NCBI RefSeq assembly: GCF_024868665.1
Contig: NW_026634164.1
Location: forward strand, 1 to 64,000
From: Triplophysa rosa
Taxonomy: Eukaryota > Chordata > Actinopteri > Cypriniformes > Nemacheilidae
Reading direction: 5' to 3'
Length of the DNA: 64,000 nt
A model generated the notes under the pieces. That model was not told the origin of the DNA and did no database searches. It was given only the letters and a program-made list of their open reading frames with translations. Shown in pieces: positions 32,011-43,757 of this stretch (positions are counted from its first letter, which is position 1; each line of letters opens with the position of its first letter). The translations under genes and the position numbers were made by a program.

Positions 32011-32485
32011 CGTGACGGTTTGGGAAGCTCTAGCCAGGCTCCCAGGGACCGAGACAGGGGGACTAGGGGTTCGATCTGCTTCATCGACCCCCCGGGGGTG
32101 GTTCGATGGCTAGCAGTGCGTATCCCTCGCCGTGGGGATGCCCCCAGGGAGGAGATCGGCTCTGCTGACTTACCTGCCCGGCGATGATGCAGCTCAACGC
32201 AACGTCGGACTGAGAGTGCTGAGGGCTGCTGAGTATGCCTGATATTGCGTCTCGCCGTGACGCAATGACGTCTTGCTGAACACCGTCGTGTAGAGGGTGA
32301 GAGCGGCTGTGAAAAACACCCAGAGAGAGAGAGAGGAAACATTTTGTGAGAATGTGGGTGCTAGGCCCCCGGAGGGGCCCAGCAGGTGTTGGGCTGGGGC
32401 CAGGACCGTCCCAGTCTGACCGGCCAGCGATGGAATGGCAGGGGTCGGGCCCGATGGTATTCTCGATCTCCCTGGGGTCCTCCTG

Positions 32486-33395
32486 TCAGGGCCGCTCCTG
32501 CTTCCTGCAGCTGCTGACGGGGCGGTGGTCTCCTCCTTGACATCTTCTTCCAGGGGGCCTCCTGGGTGGTGGGCATCGGCGTCGAAGAGGACCGGGGCTG
32601 CTGGGGAGCAGAGGCCGCACAGGATCTTGACGGCGGGGCAGGATGTGTTTGGTCTCCATCTGCTTCTTCACTGTCGAGAACTGCTGGGAGAAGTCCTCGA
32701 CAGTATCGCTGAACAGCTCCCCTTGCGAGACGGGTGCGTTGAGAAAGCAAACGTTCCCGGTGTCACGCATCTGCGCAAGGTTCAGCCAGAGTTGTCTCTC
32801 CTGGACCACAAGTGTGGACATCTTCCGACCCAGGGCCCGCGCGGTCACCTTGGTCGCCCTTGGGACGAGGTCGGTGGCGGTGCGGCGTTCCTGCATAAAT
32901 GCTGGGTCGGTCTTACCCTCATGGAGCTCTTTCAACGCCTTGGCCTGGTGGACCTTCAGGATAGCCACATCAGGTGACCTGCTGGCACAGATGTACCGCG
33001 ACGGCACGTTCCACCTGGGGCACATCGACATAGCCCCTAGCCACCCCACCATTGAGGGAAGTAAGGGTGACGGAACTAGTTTGAAGGGAATGCGCTGAAA
33101 AAGGGCATTCCAGGTCTTACTGAGCTCCTCATGCACTTCCGGGTAATACGGCACCGGGGCCGGGCGCGGCTTGGAGTCGCGCTCAGACCCGAGGACCACG
33201 TATCCAGCCACGAGCATTGGGGAAGGGGCGATGCGGTGCACTGCAGCCCAATACTCACGGCGGCCCGGGCAAGCATGGCTGACATTTCAACGTCCGCTTC
33301 TTCCTGGGCTCGACCCCCCGAGAGAGGGAGCTCTGAGGAATCGTCTGGGTCGGATGCCAGTAAGTGACCCTCCGATGCTGCAAGGGACATCTCAT
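32486..33395 (-). pseudogene. DIRS copy C gag-like ORF1
   Basis: The 251-codon frame 33241-32486 covers most of gag: PYYPEVHEELSKTWNALF, AKALKELHEGKTDPAFMQ, ALGRKMSTLVVQERQLWLNL and a Pro/Arg-rich end. The preceding frame (33444-33076) begins in LTR sequence and then reads IDEMSLAASEGHLLASDPDD, so the natural gag start was lost at the 33395 junction. Compared with copy B it is better preserved. Confidence 0.7.
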
Positions 33396-33567
33396 CAATT
33401 TTACCATGTAGAGTAGAGTCTAATAAACAACCATATATATTCACATGTGAGGGGTTTTCTGTGTTTTCAACTCATTTCATGGACGTGATCTTGATAGATC
33501 TGGTGGAGAACCATATTTGGTGAGCTTAGCTCATCATTATTTTAACTAGCTAAAACCGCTACATCAG
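33396..33567. repeat. Inverted, internally deleted LTR fragment
   Basis: The reverse complement of this segment matches the start of the LTR at 23436 (TGTAGCGGTTTTAGCT.., about 100 bases) joined directly to LTR sequence near 23800-23865 (GTGAATATATGGTTGTTTATT). About 270 bases of LTR between are missing. It is opposite in orientation to both complete LTRs. Confidence 0.7.
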
Positions 33568-36500
33568 GCATTGTCTCAACTTGGGTACCTTTCATCTTTT
33601 CCATCCGGAGTGCAGCCCTGCATCTGTTTGCTTGTTCTTGTAATGTGTTGGCTAGGGTGTTTCCTGTCTCTGCGGAGATGCACAGCAGCAGTCCTGGATG
33701 AAACAGCAGTTGAGATGGCATGATTGGCCTCCAAGCAAATGCCTGTAGTGCTGTGTCATGTGGAGTGGCGTTGACTAGCTAACCCCCCCCCCCTCGCAGT
33801 TTTGGTTGTGAGGAGGAAGTTCACTTCTGCTCGGTTGACGTTAGCTCGTTTCTTGCCCAGAGACCAAGTGTCTTTAAACTGGTGGCGATGGACACGTCTG
33901 ATGATTGGTCCTTCCTGCCCCCGCTCATCTTTACTCTGTGAGTGATGGGGAGCACCTGTCTACAATCACAGGAAGTCCCGTCCAGTGTGGCATACGTTTC
34001 TTGGACAGCAGATGGGAGGTTGTCCCACGTAGCTGGGCAAAGTTATGATACCAAATCGTGTCACCCACATCACGTTCCTCTTGTGAATCTTGCCGGGTGC
34101 AGCATGCTCTCTGGCCTTCACGTTTTCTGCAGTGATTGCTGGGCGAAAGCAGGTGTCACGCTCTGGTGTCTTTCATTGAAGTACTGGTGAGCGGTGTATG
34201 GTGTGACAAGGTTGAAGTCACTTGGCTGGCATTGTGGATGTTGTGGTGGTACCATTTTGTCGTCAGGCCATCAGATCAAAATGAGACACACACGTTGATT
34301 GGTTTGATGTCCCTCTGATGGCGGTGGACACAAAGGGGCTGTTCCCGTCCCAGTTTTCATGTTAACAGACACATACTTCTCCAGCATACTGCTCGTTGTT
34401 CAGTTGCTTCATTACACTTGGCAGGCTGAGACTAGTTCAGAAAATGGAGTCAGGCTTGTATGCTCGTTGGTTTCCAAACCTTCTGTGCCTAATCTCAGTC
34501 CTGGAGTGGGTATTTCTGTCTGAGCTGGGTATCAGTGGCAGTCTGAACCTGGAGAACATGTGGAGTTGTGCTTTGATGAAGTGGTCTCGCTCGTGGGCTG
34601 CTGGGCGGTACTCTACCCGCTTGGTGAATTGGCATGTGATTGTAAAAAGTCATAGTTGCCCCTTGTTGACCTGGGCATAGGTCATACACAATCTTTCTTG
34701 ATTTCCTACCCTGGGGAGGTCGCTGCTTTGCGTCATAGTGAGGGTGTAAAGTTTGCTGGTTGGAGCTAGAATGAAGCTAAACATCTACTGTTGAAACTAA
34801 ACATCTGATGTGCTCTGTCGCTGCATGCCGGGGCAGTGCGCCACTTCCTTGTGTGTTAGTGGCTTTGGTGTCATGGTGTCTGGCCCATGGTGCGTCGTAG
34901 GCATACATCAGCATGACCCCCCTTTGTTCCTGGATAGTTGCAAGCCGTGGCGCTGTGTTGTTTCAGGAACAAACTAGAGGATTTTGATTATCAGACGCAG
35001 CAAGGTTGGACATCGTGAAAGAGAGGAGGAGGGGTTTGAGAGGTGGTTTAGCATAGCTTGTGAGCGTTGGTGGTTGCTTAAGCGAAGCTGTATTGTAGGC
35101 GGAGCCAGTGTGGGTGGGTGTGATGCAGGCTGTTCAGCTGGTGCTTGGCTACCCCCCTTTCGTTCTGGTCACGTTGTCAGTGTAGACCAGTGTTAAGGCA
35201 GTGTTTGGCAAGTCCAGCTTTCAGATGGAACTCCATTCAGTGAGGGTAAATCAGGCATTTGGTGAAGTGCAGGGGCCATTGGGTGTGTACCTGGCACCGT
35301 CTTGAGTGCTCATTTACATCAGTGGGCAGTTCTTTTAACAGTTCACAAACCTTGTAGGTGGTGTTCTGTGTAGCCCAGGATGCAGCTAGCTTGGGATGTA
35401 ATGTCATGTTGTTCTGTGAGAGGGGCCACGTAGTTGACATTAGTTCTGCATCATCGTCTTTTGTGAAGAGCAGCTCACATGCAGTTGATGGCAGGTGCAG
35501 GGCGTTGTCGATCTCCTTAGAGTGGTACTCCGTTGTCATGCTCTTCATGAAGGCATTGTTCAAAGTCTTTGGTAAATGTACTCACTTGTACAGTATGCAC
35601 ACTGCAAAAGATGACTTATTCAGTAAAAAGGGGGCGTGGCTTCCAGAGTGGGCCATGCTCCATGTATTCCATTGAATATGTGTGGTTGAGGGCTTGGTCA
35701 CACTGTGTGTTGAGCTGAACAGTGACCCCTTTTGGTGAATGCAGGTGGTACAGTCTCATTTATTCACCAGAGTGCGAAGCTCTGGGCTAGTCTAGTCTAA
35801 CAGAAAGTTCTCACACTTGACAGGGCCCTCCATGGGGCTGTGAGGTTCGCAAGAACCAGGAAATAGCAGGTTCAGCAGGTTATTCATTTCAAATTCAAAA
35901 CACGGGTGTCCTGGGCCGTTGCCATGGTTGACAGGCATGAGTCCAATGGAAACTGCGTGCACTTGACAGCAGAGAAAATGTCTGATGCTGGTGTTTTTGT
36001 GGAGAGCGTGTGAACAGTGCAAAGCTGATGTCTGAGTCGTCTGCCTATAGTTCCTGTATGGTGTCTATGATGTAAGAGCAGGAAACATCTGTGTCGTCGG
36101 CAGGTTCGACCTTGAGACTAAGTTCTCGCTTCCAGTTCAGATGTCATACCTGACTTTTGTGACCTGGCAATGCATTTCAGACGAGTTGGCTGGCTGGAAA
36201 GTGGAAGTTCCCGTACTTGAGCCCAATTCTATTGTAATGCTTAAAGTCTTTTAGAGGCTCAAAACAATTCAGCAGATCTGCGTGTCCATCTATGATATGT
36301 ACATGGAGTGTGCATGCTTGTGGAGCTGCTGGTCGGTACGTGGGAACTTCTTGTTCCAGTCATACCGCAGTTGATGGCCGTGTGTGTGTCTCTGCCTGTT
36401 CTGGGTGGTCAGCCATCTGTTGAGATGCTGTCTGGGTGCCATGCTCATTTGGTGTTAGGATGACTATCTCTTTGGTCGACAAGCAGGTTGCAGAGATTCT

Positions 36501-38056
36501 GGACATTTTTCTCAGTAGGAGGGCATTCTGGAGGGTTGTTCATTTCTCATGCCACTCATGGTCAAAAAGAGTCTGATTTGGATTTTTACATCTTCCTGAT
36601 GAGGATTTATGGAATCAGCTCCTTTGATGTCCTCAGGATCTCTGCTGGCTCAGACGTAGTTGCACTGTTTTGCTCTCTGGACAGGTGTTGTCCATAGTGT
36701 TGAGATGAATGCCTCGATGACTGTTGGGCCGTAACGGGTCAGTGGCTCCTAGGTTGCCAGCTGGTTTCCACGGGGCACCGTCTTTCGGGTCGACCAACGA
36801 AAGTGGTCAGCTCCATGTTGTCTCAGGGAATCCTGTCTGGTGCTTGGCTGTTCCCGGCAGGCTGTAACATCTGCTGAGTCTCTGTTGAAGATCTGCTGCT
36901 GTGGTGCGCCCTCCAGAGTCAGTTCTTTGTGACGTGCAGAGATAGACAGGATTTACACAGTCTTTATGGAGGCAGCGCTGTGTTCTCTGTAGGCCTTATG
37001 GGCTGAGTTCCGCAGATATCAGGTGATCATGGTGGAAGAAGGCCGTAACGCTTAGGTGATGACTCACGGTGTGATGCGGATTTCTGAGGGAGGAGAGTTT
37101 TGCTTTGAAGTCATCTTCCCTTTCGGCTTGTTCTGTTGTCTTACATAGGCTCGGATGCTGGCTGTAGCAGAGGTGTTGTAGCTGCTGTAATCCGCTTTGA
37201 CAGTTTCTGACTGCTGGCATACAATGCTGTGGTCCTCTAGGCTGGAGGTGATCCTAAGCAGGTGATCTGTCTCTTATGGTCACACTGGACAGTGTTAATG
37301 CCTGGGAGTCAATGTTTTGCAGGTAGACGTGTGTTGTGGCCTCCTGCAGTGTTCAGGGTGACAGCGTTTAGTGGTGACAGCTGTCATGTTTCTGGCCAGC
37401 TTGCTGGGGTCTGTGGGGCCACGCAGGGTGTGTGTCTGCAGGTTCTTCTGGATGGTTCCTGCCCCACCCCTCTGTGTTTGCTGGCTAGGAAGGTGTGAAC
37501 AGTGGGCTTCCCCCCCCCCCTTTCGCAGCATTGGGTTTTAGCTGGGGGCTGGCCTGTTTGTCAGGAGAGATGGCTTGGACTTCAGCATGGGCTGCTTGCA
37601 GATGGCCTTAATAGGCCTTGGCCGTGGCATTGTGTTGCTGTCTGCCTGGGCCATTCTGAAGAGAGCTTCTGCATGTTGGAGTTCTCCTACCAGCTCCTCT
37701 CTGACTTCTACTCCAACTGCTCTCTGTGCTCAGTCTGTGTGTTGCAAAGAACTCTTGTAGCTTTTCATCTACTCCTGTAGCTCCTGACCCTCTTTATCCA
37801 CTGTCATTTGCAGGTCCAGCTGGTCTAGGCGGTTCTGCACATGCTCCTGGCTCCTCCGAGCTTCCTTCGCTCTGGCCTTAGTTGGACGATCTGGTCGTGG
37901 GCGTGGTCACCGATGATCCTGGCTGTACACAACAAAGTGCCATTTAAAAGAGTATTCGGTTTCAATAAACACACATAGAAACACATATGAATTGTCACTG
38001 AGCTATGCTCACAAAACAAGGTTTAAAACTGCTCCCGCATTCCCTCCACCAAAATA
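33568..38056 (-). mobile_element. Decayed internal region of the unclassified LTR element
   Basis: Lies inside the LTR at 38057 and is read on the minus strand. The leader (38056-37925) and gag-like coiled-coil part (37900-37500) match the plus-strand copy at 15863-19370. Beyond this the sequence is a string of short broken frames; near 33960-33870 minus-strand GPIIRRVHRHQFKDTW recalls the end of an integrase C-terminal region of Ty3-like elements, but I cannot recognise RT or integrase cores. Gypsy/Ty3 affinity is a guess. Plus-strand frames here are shadows. Confidence 0.45.
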
Positions 38057-38560
38057 TGTAGCGGTTTTAGCTGCATGTTAAAATAATGATTAGCTTAGCT
38101 CACCAAATATGATTCTCCACCAGATCTATCAAGATCACATCCATGAAATTAGTTATTTAAAACATCAATTTCAGTCAAAGAATTAGTTTAGCTCAAAGGA
38201 AAATACGTATAATAATCGTTATTAAATATACATATTTTACAGTCTCTGATTAATAATATAAAGTATAAAAATACTAGTATGTATTCGTCCAGTGAATGCT
38301 TCAATGATATTATACACTTTACGTTATCTCATGGCCATAAGTAACGTGACTTTACCAAACCAGATTTTGAGCAAAGGTAGCGTAAATGAAACACAGTTTA
38401 AGGGACCAAGAATATGAGTTGAGCACAGAAAACCCATCACAAGTGAATATATGGTAGTTTATTAAACTCTACTTTACATGGTAAACAAAATGACGATCAC
38501 CAAAAGTACAAACAATACATAAACATGAAACACAAACATGCTAGGGAGCATGGAGAAAGA

Positions 38561-38591
<31 letters not shown>

Positions 38592-39434
38592 CATGGCCAC
38601 GCGGCCGGTTAAACATTTCTGAACACCTAAAACAATCATATTTAACAAAGAGGCACGAACTTAAACGCAGCTATTCTACAGTATATATAGAATCGGATAC
38701 TTGCGAGCTCTGTGCTGGACCAATATCTGTATGCACGTGGAGAGATGGAAATGTTCAAATGGTTTCAGAATGCAGTCCTGCTGAAAAGTTCCGGGCCTCA
38801 TGATCGGCCACATGGCTCAGCCAGGTGTGCGAGGCAGCAGAAGTCCATTGTTCCTTCTTTCTCCCCAGTGGGGAAAAAGGCAGTCTCCGAAGAGACGCCA
38901 AAAAACAGTTTCTGATTAGGGTAGGTATAGAGAAAAAGGCCAAGCTGCATTTTCAGAGCAAGCTCGATATTTAACGGCATGCAAGGGCATGCGCACCTGA
39001 GTTTGAATCGACCAATCAGAGTTGAGCAGGGAAGAGGTTCTTTGTCCACTCAACAGCTAATTTGCATCTTTATGACCTCCTAGCAACTTTACAAAATACC
39101 AGTCCAAATTATAACATAATGAATATAAAGTGTTCTATGGTCACGCAATATACAGTATATAAACAAGGAGGAATTGTAGAGACAAACATTTAGGTATCAA
39201 ATATGCCGGGTTTGAATTGCATCAAGTCATGATTCATTTGGACGTACGAATACAAATAAAAGCCTGATTTAAACTTGCCTATTTAACAGTTACAGATTAT
39301 TTAAAATGGCAAGAGTGCCAATATATAACATAGATATTTAAATATATTTATAGAAAAGGACAGTTTGGTGTAGTTTTGTCAGAGAAGTTTCTCTGGATAA
39401 ATCATAGGTCTTAAGTTCGAGGTGAGACAAAACA
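38057..39434 (-). repeat. Complete LTR (1378 bp), 5' LTR of the minus-strand LTR element
   Basis: TGTAGCGGTTTTAGCTGC at 38057 through GAGACAAAACA ending at 39434. It matches 23436-24785 along its whole length. Internal sequence of the minus-strand element abuts its low-coordinate edge, so this is the 5' LTR. An impure (GA)n tract lies at 38551-38591. The frames within it (for example 38525-38803) are not genes. Confidence 0.78.
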
Positions 39435-39988
39435 GAGATACTTCTCACATCTCCTTTGCTTGCGTTGAAGCTTAGGAGTCGTAAATATCCCAAGGAGAAA
39501 CAACCTAAATCCAGGCCCCCCTGGAGCCAGGTTTGGCTCTGGTCTTTTGATGGAGGTATCAAGAAACCAGGACAAAAGGGAGTGGGGGGGGGTTATGGCT
39601 TTTCTTTTAATGATCCAGGCACTAAAAGAGGCTGTGCTGTAGCTATTGTGAATAAGTCATGGCTTAAGGAAGCTAAAAAATAACTGTGCGATGAATTAAA
39701 ATCACAATTTTAATCCGAGCTTTTGTTATATAAGAGGGAACCGTAATCACGCGAACATCATGTAAGTGTCAGAACTGAAAACGCCCTTGTTACTGAGATT
39801 ACAACTGTTATTGACACCAGGCCCAGCGAACAGCAGGTTCTGGAATGCACCTATCTATGATGACATTGATAAGGTTGAACACCGCCTCCACAGAAAGAAT
39901 ATCAACGAATACTTCTCCAGCCCACTGGTTCGCTCATGACAGACCCAGTGGTGCGGAACCAGATAGAGCGAGCAAACAATAAACAAAC
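39435..39988. other. Unassigned sequence between LTR and THAP fragment
   Basis: No supported gene. A 75-codon plus frame at 39456-39683 is Lys/Gly-rich and crosses a G homopolymer; I see no motif in it. Confidence 0.35.
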
Positions 39989-40260
39989 ATGTCGTTAAAG
40001 ATAGCTAAATATTGTGCCATCCCAGGTTGTGGAAGAATACAGTCGCTGCATAACCTTCCTTCAGATTCCGATATTAGGAATTTATTTTTAAAGACGTTCC
40101 AGCTCATGTGGGAAAAACATGGAGCATTTGTTCATTTCATTTCTCCAAGGATTCCTTCGTGAACAAGGCACTGGATTTGTAGAGAGACTAAAATTAAAAA
40201 GCAGTGCTGTGCCGTCCATATTGGATCCAATAGGAATGGCGCAGCAATCTTATGTGAGTA
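39989..40260 (+). pseudogene. THAP-type zinc finger fragment
   Basis: From ATG 39989 the frame reads MSLKIAKYCAIPGCGRIQS, then LHNLPSDSDIRNLF; the C-x4-C pair is the start of a THAP C2CH finger. After a frame change near 40126 the sequence reads CSFHFSKDSF, supplying the C-x2-H half, and after a second frame change LKSSAVPSI supplies the AVPxI-type motif that closes THAP domains. A consensus donor GTGAGT follows at about 40254. THAP fingers bind DNA and occur in P-element-like transposases and host proteins. Two frameshifts make this a dead first exon. No downstream transposase exon is recognised. Confidence 0.68.
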
Positions 40261-40831
40261 AAACATGTTTGTACTATGCGTCACTATTGCTTTGCTATTG
40301 CTTGATCTATGCAGAGGTTGTCTTTGATCTTAAGCCCGTGCGAAACGGGATCTCTGTGATTTGGCGGGCTCATATATCATTTTTCAAGGTTTTATCTTTT
40401 TAAAGGTATAATGGAGGCTGTTTTAAGTGTGTTGGTATTATTTCGGGTGCTGGGTGATATCCAGAAGTTACCGGGAGTCTCCTGTTTGTTTATTTATCAT
40501 GGAAACTCTCGTAACATTTGAGACCCGCGATTGCGGTGATCTTTTGTCAGGTTCGCGATCACGGGTCTCAAATGCTGACAGGTACGGTCATATATTATTA
40601 AACGCAATACAAGTATAGGCTATACAAACTATACGCAAAGCCTTGCCATCACATCTGCGAATGCGTCACATGAAATACTGATGTGGGGAGGTAATTTATA
40701 AATCACAGGAGGTCTCCAGATAATACTAATGCCCTGCGAAAACTGTGAATGGTGCTAATGTGTAACCTGACGTTACGTCTCGAACCAAATTCACAGAAGG
40801 CTCCAACTACGCAAACTGCTATCCAATCAAA
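40261..40831. other. Unassigned sequence with a 13-bp-stem hairpin
   Basis: Presumed intron of the THAP gene or later insertion. CATTTGAGACCCG near 40515 and CGGGTCTCAAATG near 40562 form a perfect 13-base inverted repeat with a ~35-base loop. No gene is seen. Confidence 0.4.
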
Positions 40832-41330
40832 TTCAATTCAATTCAATTCAATTTTATTTATATAGCGCTTTTCACAATGTGCATTGTTCCAAAGCAGCTT
40901 TACAGTAGCAAATAAGAAAAACACAGAAAGGTAAAACACAGCACAGTGCACGGTGTTTATAGACCAAGCAAGATCATTATAATAAATAATATCTAATAAA
41001 TAAATGAATAAATAAATAAATAAATGCAGTCTCCCGGTGAGCAAGCCGACACTGCACTGCTCTGCTGTGGCGAGGAACCCAAACTCCAATGATGAATAAT
41101 GGAGAAAAAAAAACCTCGGGAGAAACCAGACTCAGCCGGGAGGGCCAGATCTCCTCTGACGTGTCAAAGCTGCAATCAGTGAACCCGACCAAAGCCACCG
41201 AGCAACGTCCAAGAAGAACAGGGAGAGCCCACGAGCCGCAACCCAGGAAGCCCCACCCGCCGAAAACGTGCAGGTCCAACCCGGTCCCATTCCGCGATCA
41301 ACAACAGACAACAGAGGAACAACCAAGGAA
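40832..41330 (-). mobile_element. 3' end of an L2-type LINE, 5'-truncated
   Basis: On the minus strand it ends with AAAGCGCTATATAAATAAAATTGAA and several TTGAA units (40834-40858), the tail of fish L2-type LINEs. A GGCGAGGAACCCAAACTCC..CCTCGGGAGAA block at 41068-41125 matches the 3' UTR of the LINE at 60841-64000 (61288-61330). Only the 3' UTR survives. The 161-codon plus frame 41089-41574 is antisense to it and not a gene. The left (5') limit near 41330 is approximate. Confidence 0.7.
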
Positions 41331-42404
41331 AAGTAGTAATGGCATAATTAACTTTATTCCTCTGTTGTCCGACATCGACCACAAAACAAGACCATCCAAT
41401 CAAAGCGGTGGGTGTTTACTTCCAAGTGTCTTCAATGCGGTACGCCCATTAAAACCGGGCGCTTACAGAGCTGGTAAAACCTGGGTAGAAAATAGCCTAT
41501 TACTTATTGATTTTGATGATTTTGAATGTAAATACCACGCGAATGTCATAAGTAGATCTCGTACAACAATATAAAACGATAAACACCACCACTTCATCAC
41601 ACCTTTAAGTCGTGTCTAATTCACGATACAGGACTAGCCTCAAGCAGCTTATTACTTTTATAAAAATATCACACAATACAAATATAAAGACAAAACTATG
41701 GATCAATTGATTAAGTAAATGTTATCAATTTCATGAAGTAAATTATTAAGCCTGCCCTTCGATGGCTGACTGTGAACAGCAACAGAATGTTTTATAATGA
41801 ATTAAGGACTGGAACTAATACTAATACGTTATATAATTTTAAATAACATTGATGACAACAAAGTAGCATGTTTGTATTTTCCTTGTTTTTATTGCTTGGC
41901 TTCTTCCTTTTTCTGTTCTTTTCCGCTGAGGTTTTTTAATGCTGAGGAGTTGATAAAATGGCTCAGTCTGTTTAAAGGAAAACAACTTTCGCCTGTTTTT
42001 GCGCATTTCTTTAATTTCATATGCCAAATAATGAAACCATGGCAAAGCACTGAGTTTTAATTTGTTTTACAGATAATTGAACCCAATCCATGACCTTCCA
42101 GGCCATTCAGCTTGGGTTCTTAAACTTTTTCATTCCGGGACACTTAAAAGGTCAAAATTGATTTAACATATTTTACACATTTAAACTTATCAAAATTAAT
42201 AATTCGCAATCAGCATGATTTTTTGTGACCTAAAATCAATAAAATAAAATTGAATCCTAGTCAAAATGTATGACATTACGATATGGAACGCGTGCTAACG
42301 CTAACTTTCTCCCATTGTTGTCTAACAGGTTATAGGACCTACAGGTTGTAGGTCATGCATACCATGTCATATTAAAATACTTACAGTATGAATATATTTT
42401 TAAT
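41331..42404. other. Unassigned AT-rich sequence
   Basis: No gene or recognisable element end. Short frames here have no motifs. Confidence 0.4.
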
Positions 42405-42436
42405 TTCTTGACTCTTACCCCTTTATTACGCAAACT

Positions 42437-43580
42437 TTGAATATTGTTCCCCTTTACCCCCTCTCTGCTGCATTTGACACTGGGAACCACCAGATCTGCT
42501 GTCCACTCTCCAAACTGGGCATCTCTGGAACTGCACTCAACTGGTTTGACTCTTATCTCACAGACAGATCCTTTAAGGTATCCTGGAGAGGCGAGACATG
42601 GAGATCTCACCAGCTGACAACTGGAGTTCCTCAGGGATCAGTTCTTGCTCCTCTCCTCTTTTCTATATATACCACCTACCTGGGTCCAGTAATTAAGGCA
42701 CGTGGGTTCTCATACCATTTTTATGCAGATGACACACAGCTTTATTTTTCTTTTCAACAAGATGACCCCACCATTTCTGCCCGTATCTCTGCCTGCCTTC
42801 TGGACATCTCTTCTTGGATGAAAGAGCATCACCTACAACTCAACCTCTCCAAGACAGAACTCCTGGTTATACCGACCCAGCCATCAATTGAACACCACCT
42901 TACTATTCAGCTTGGATCCTCAACTATAACACCCACCAAGTCTGCAAGGAACCTGGGGGTGATGTTTGACGACCAGCTGAAATTCACCTCCCACATCGCA
43001 GCAACCCCTCGAACTTGCAGGTATATGCTCTACAACATCAGGAAAATCAGACCGTTCCTGTCGGAGCATGCCTCTCAGCTGCTTGTCCAAGCTCTGGTCA
43101 TATCAAGACTGGACTACTGCAATTCTCTATTGGCCGGCCTTCCAACCAGTGCAGTCAAGCCCTTGCAAATGATCCAGAATGCAGCTGCACGTCTAGTTTT
43201 CAATCAGCCTAAAATAACCCATGTAACACCCCTCCTGATTTCACTTCACTGGCTGCCAGTTGCCGCCCGCATCAAGTTTAAATCTCCGACACTGGCCTTC
43301 AGAACGATAACAGCAAATTCGCCCATCTACCTTAACTCAGTGCTCCTGGTCTACAGCCCCTCCCGTCATCTTCGGTCTGAAAATGAGTGACGCCTGGTTG
43401 TTCCATCACAGCGAGGCACCAAATCGCTTGCAAAAACCTTTACTTATTCGGTTCCCCTTTGGTGGATTGAACTACCAGCCTCCATCCGAACTGCAGCATC
43501 CTTCACAAGTTTAAAAAAACAGCTCAAAACATACCTGTTCTGCATTTATTTGACTAAGCAATAATTGTATATCTGTGTGT
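42437..43580 (+). pseudogene. L2 LINE reverse transcriptase, C-terminal part
   Basis: 317 codons up to a TGA at 43388-43390, after which the same frame continues with RLVVPSQRGTKS and ends near 43563, so one premature stop is present. Visible motifs: LSAAFDTGNH (first palm Asp), TGVPQGSVLAPLLFSIY, YHFYADDTQLYFS (catalytic YADD near 42722), LNLSKTELLVI, ARNLGVMFDDQLKF, SRLDYCNSLLAGLP, QNAAARLVF and LHWLPVAARI: the ordered block of L2/CR1-group RT and its C-terminal extension. The endonuclease and RT fingers are missing. Confidence 0.85.
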
Positions 43581-43757
43581 CTGTCAAAAAAAATCATTCT
43601 CTCCTTTGCTTACTCCAGCAGCTTCCTCCATCCTCCTAGTAGCATGGCCTTGTAAACTAACGGTACTGTTTAGCGTGTTGACAAAATGTTTATATGCTCT
43701 CCTACTTGTAAGTCACTTTGGATAAAAGCGTCTGCCAAATTAATAAATGTAAATGTA
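42450..43757 (+). mobile_element. L2-type LINE, 5'-truncated
   Basis: Contains the second half of an RT frame (42437-43390) and a 3' UTR ending in GTCACTTTGGATAAAAGCGT (43712-43731) followed by short TAAATGTA repeats at 43744-43757. The 5' truncation within RT is typical of incomplete target-primed reverse transcription. It sits inside the tandem array. Confidence 0.83.

Larger units (their letters stand above)
30302..33395 (-). mobile_element. DIRS retrotransposon copy C, truncated at both ends
   Basis: Directly abuts copy B in the same orientation. It starts at 30302 inside the methyltransferase-like/recombinase region, so its recombinase, ICR and 3' ITR are missing, and ends at 33395 just inside gag, fused to an inverted LTR fragment. 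RNase H (about 31223-30560), RT (32010-31265) and gag (33444-32486) are recognisable. The B-C arrangement is a head-to-tail partial tandem. Confidence 0.8.

Noticed and set aside
36488..36697. Short frames between 33900 and 37300 on the plus strand as genes
   Set aside because: Short, motif-free, and antisense to decayed minus-strand LTR-element sequence.
38525..38803. 92-codon frame rich in Arg/Glu
   Set aside because: Runs through a (GA)n tract inside an LTR; absent as a conserved frame in the sister LTR.
41089..41574. 161-codon plus-strand frame as a gene
   Set aside because: Antisense to the L2 3' UTR shared with 61230-61400; composition and position argue against coding.
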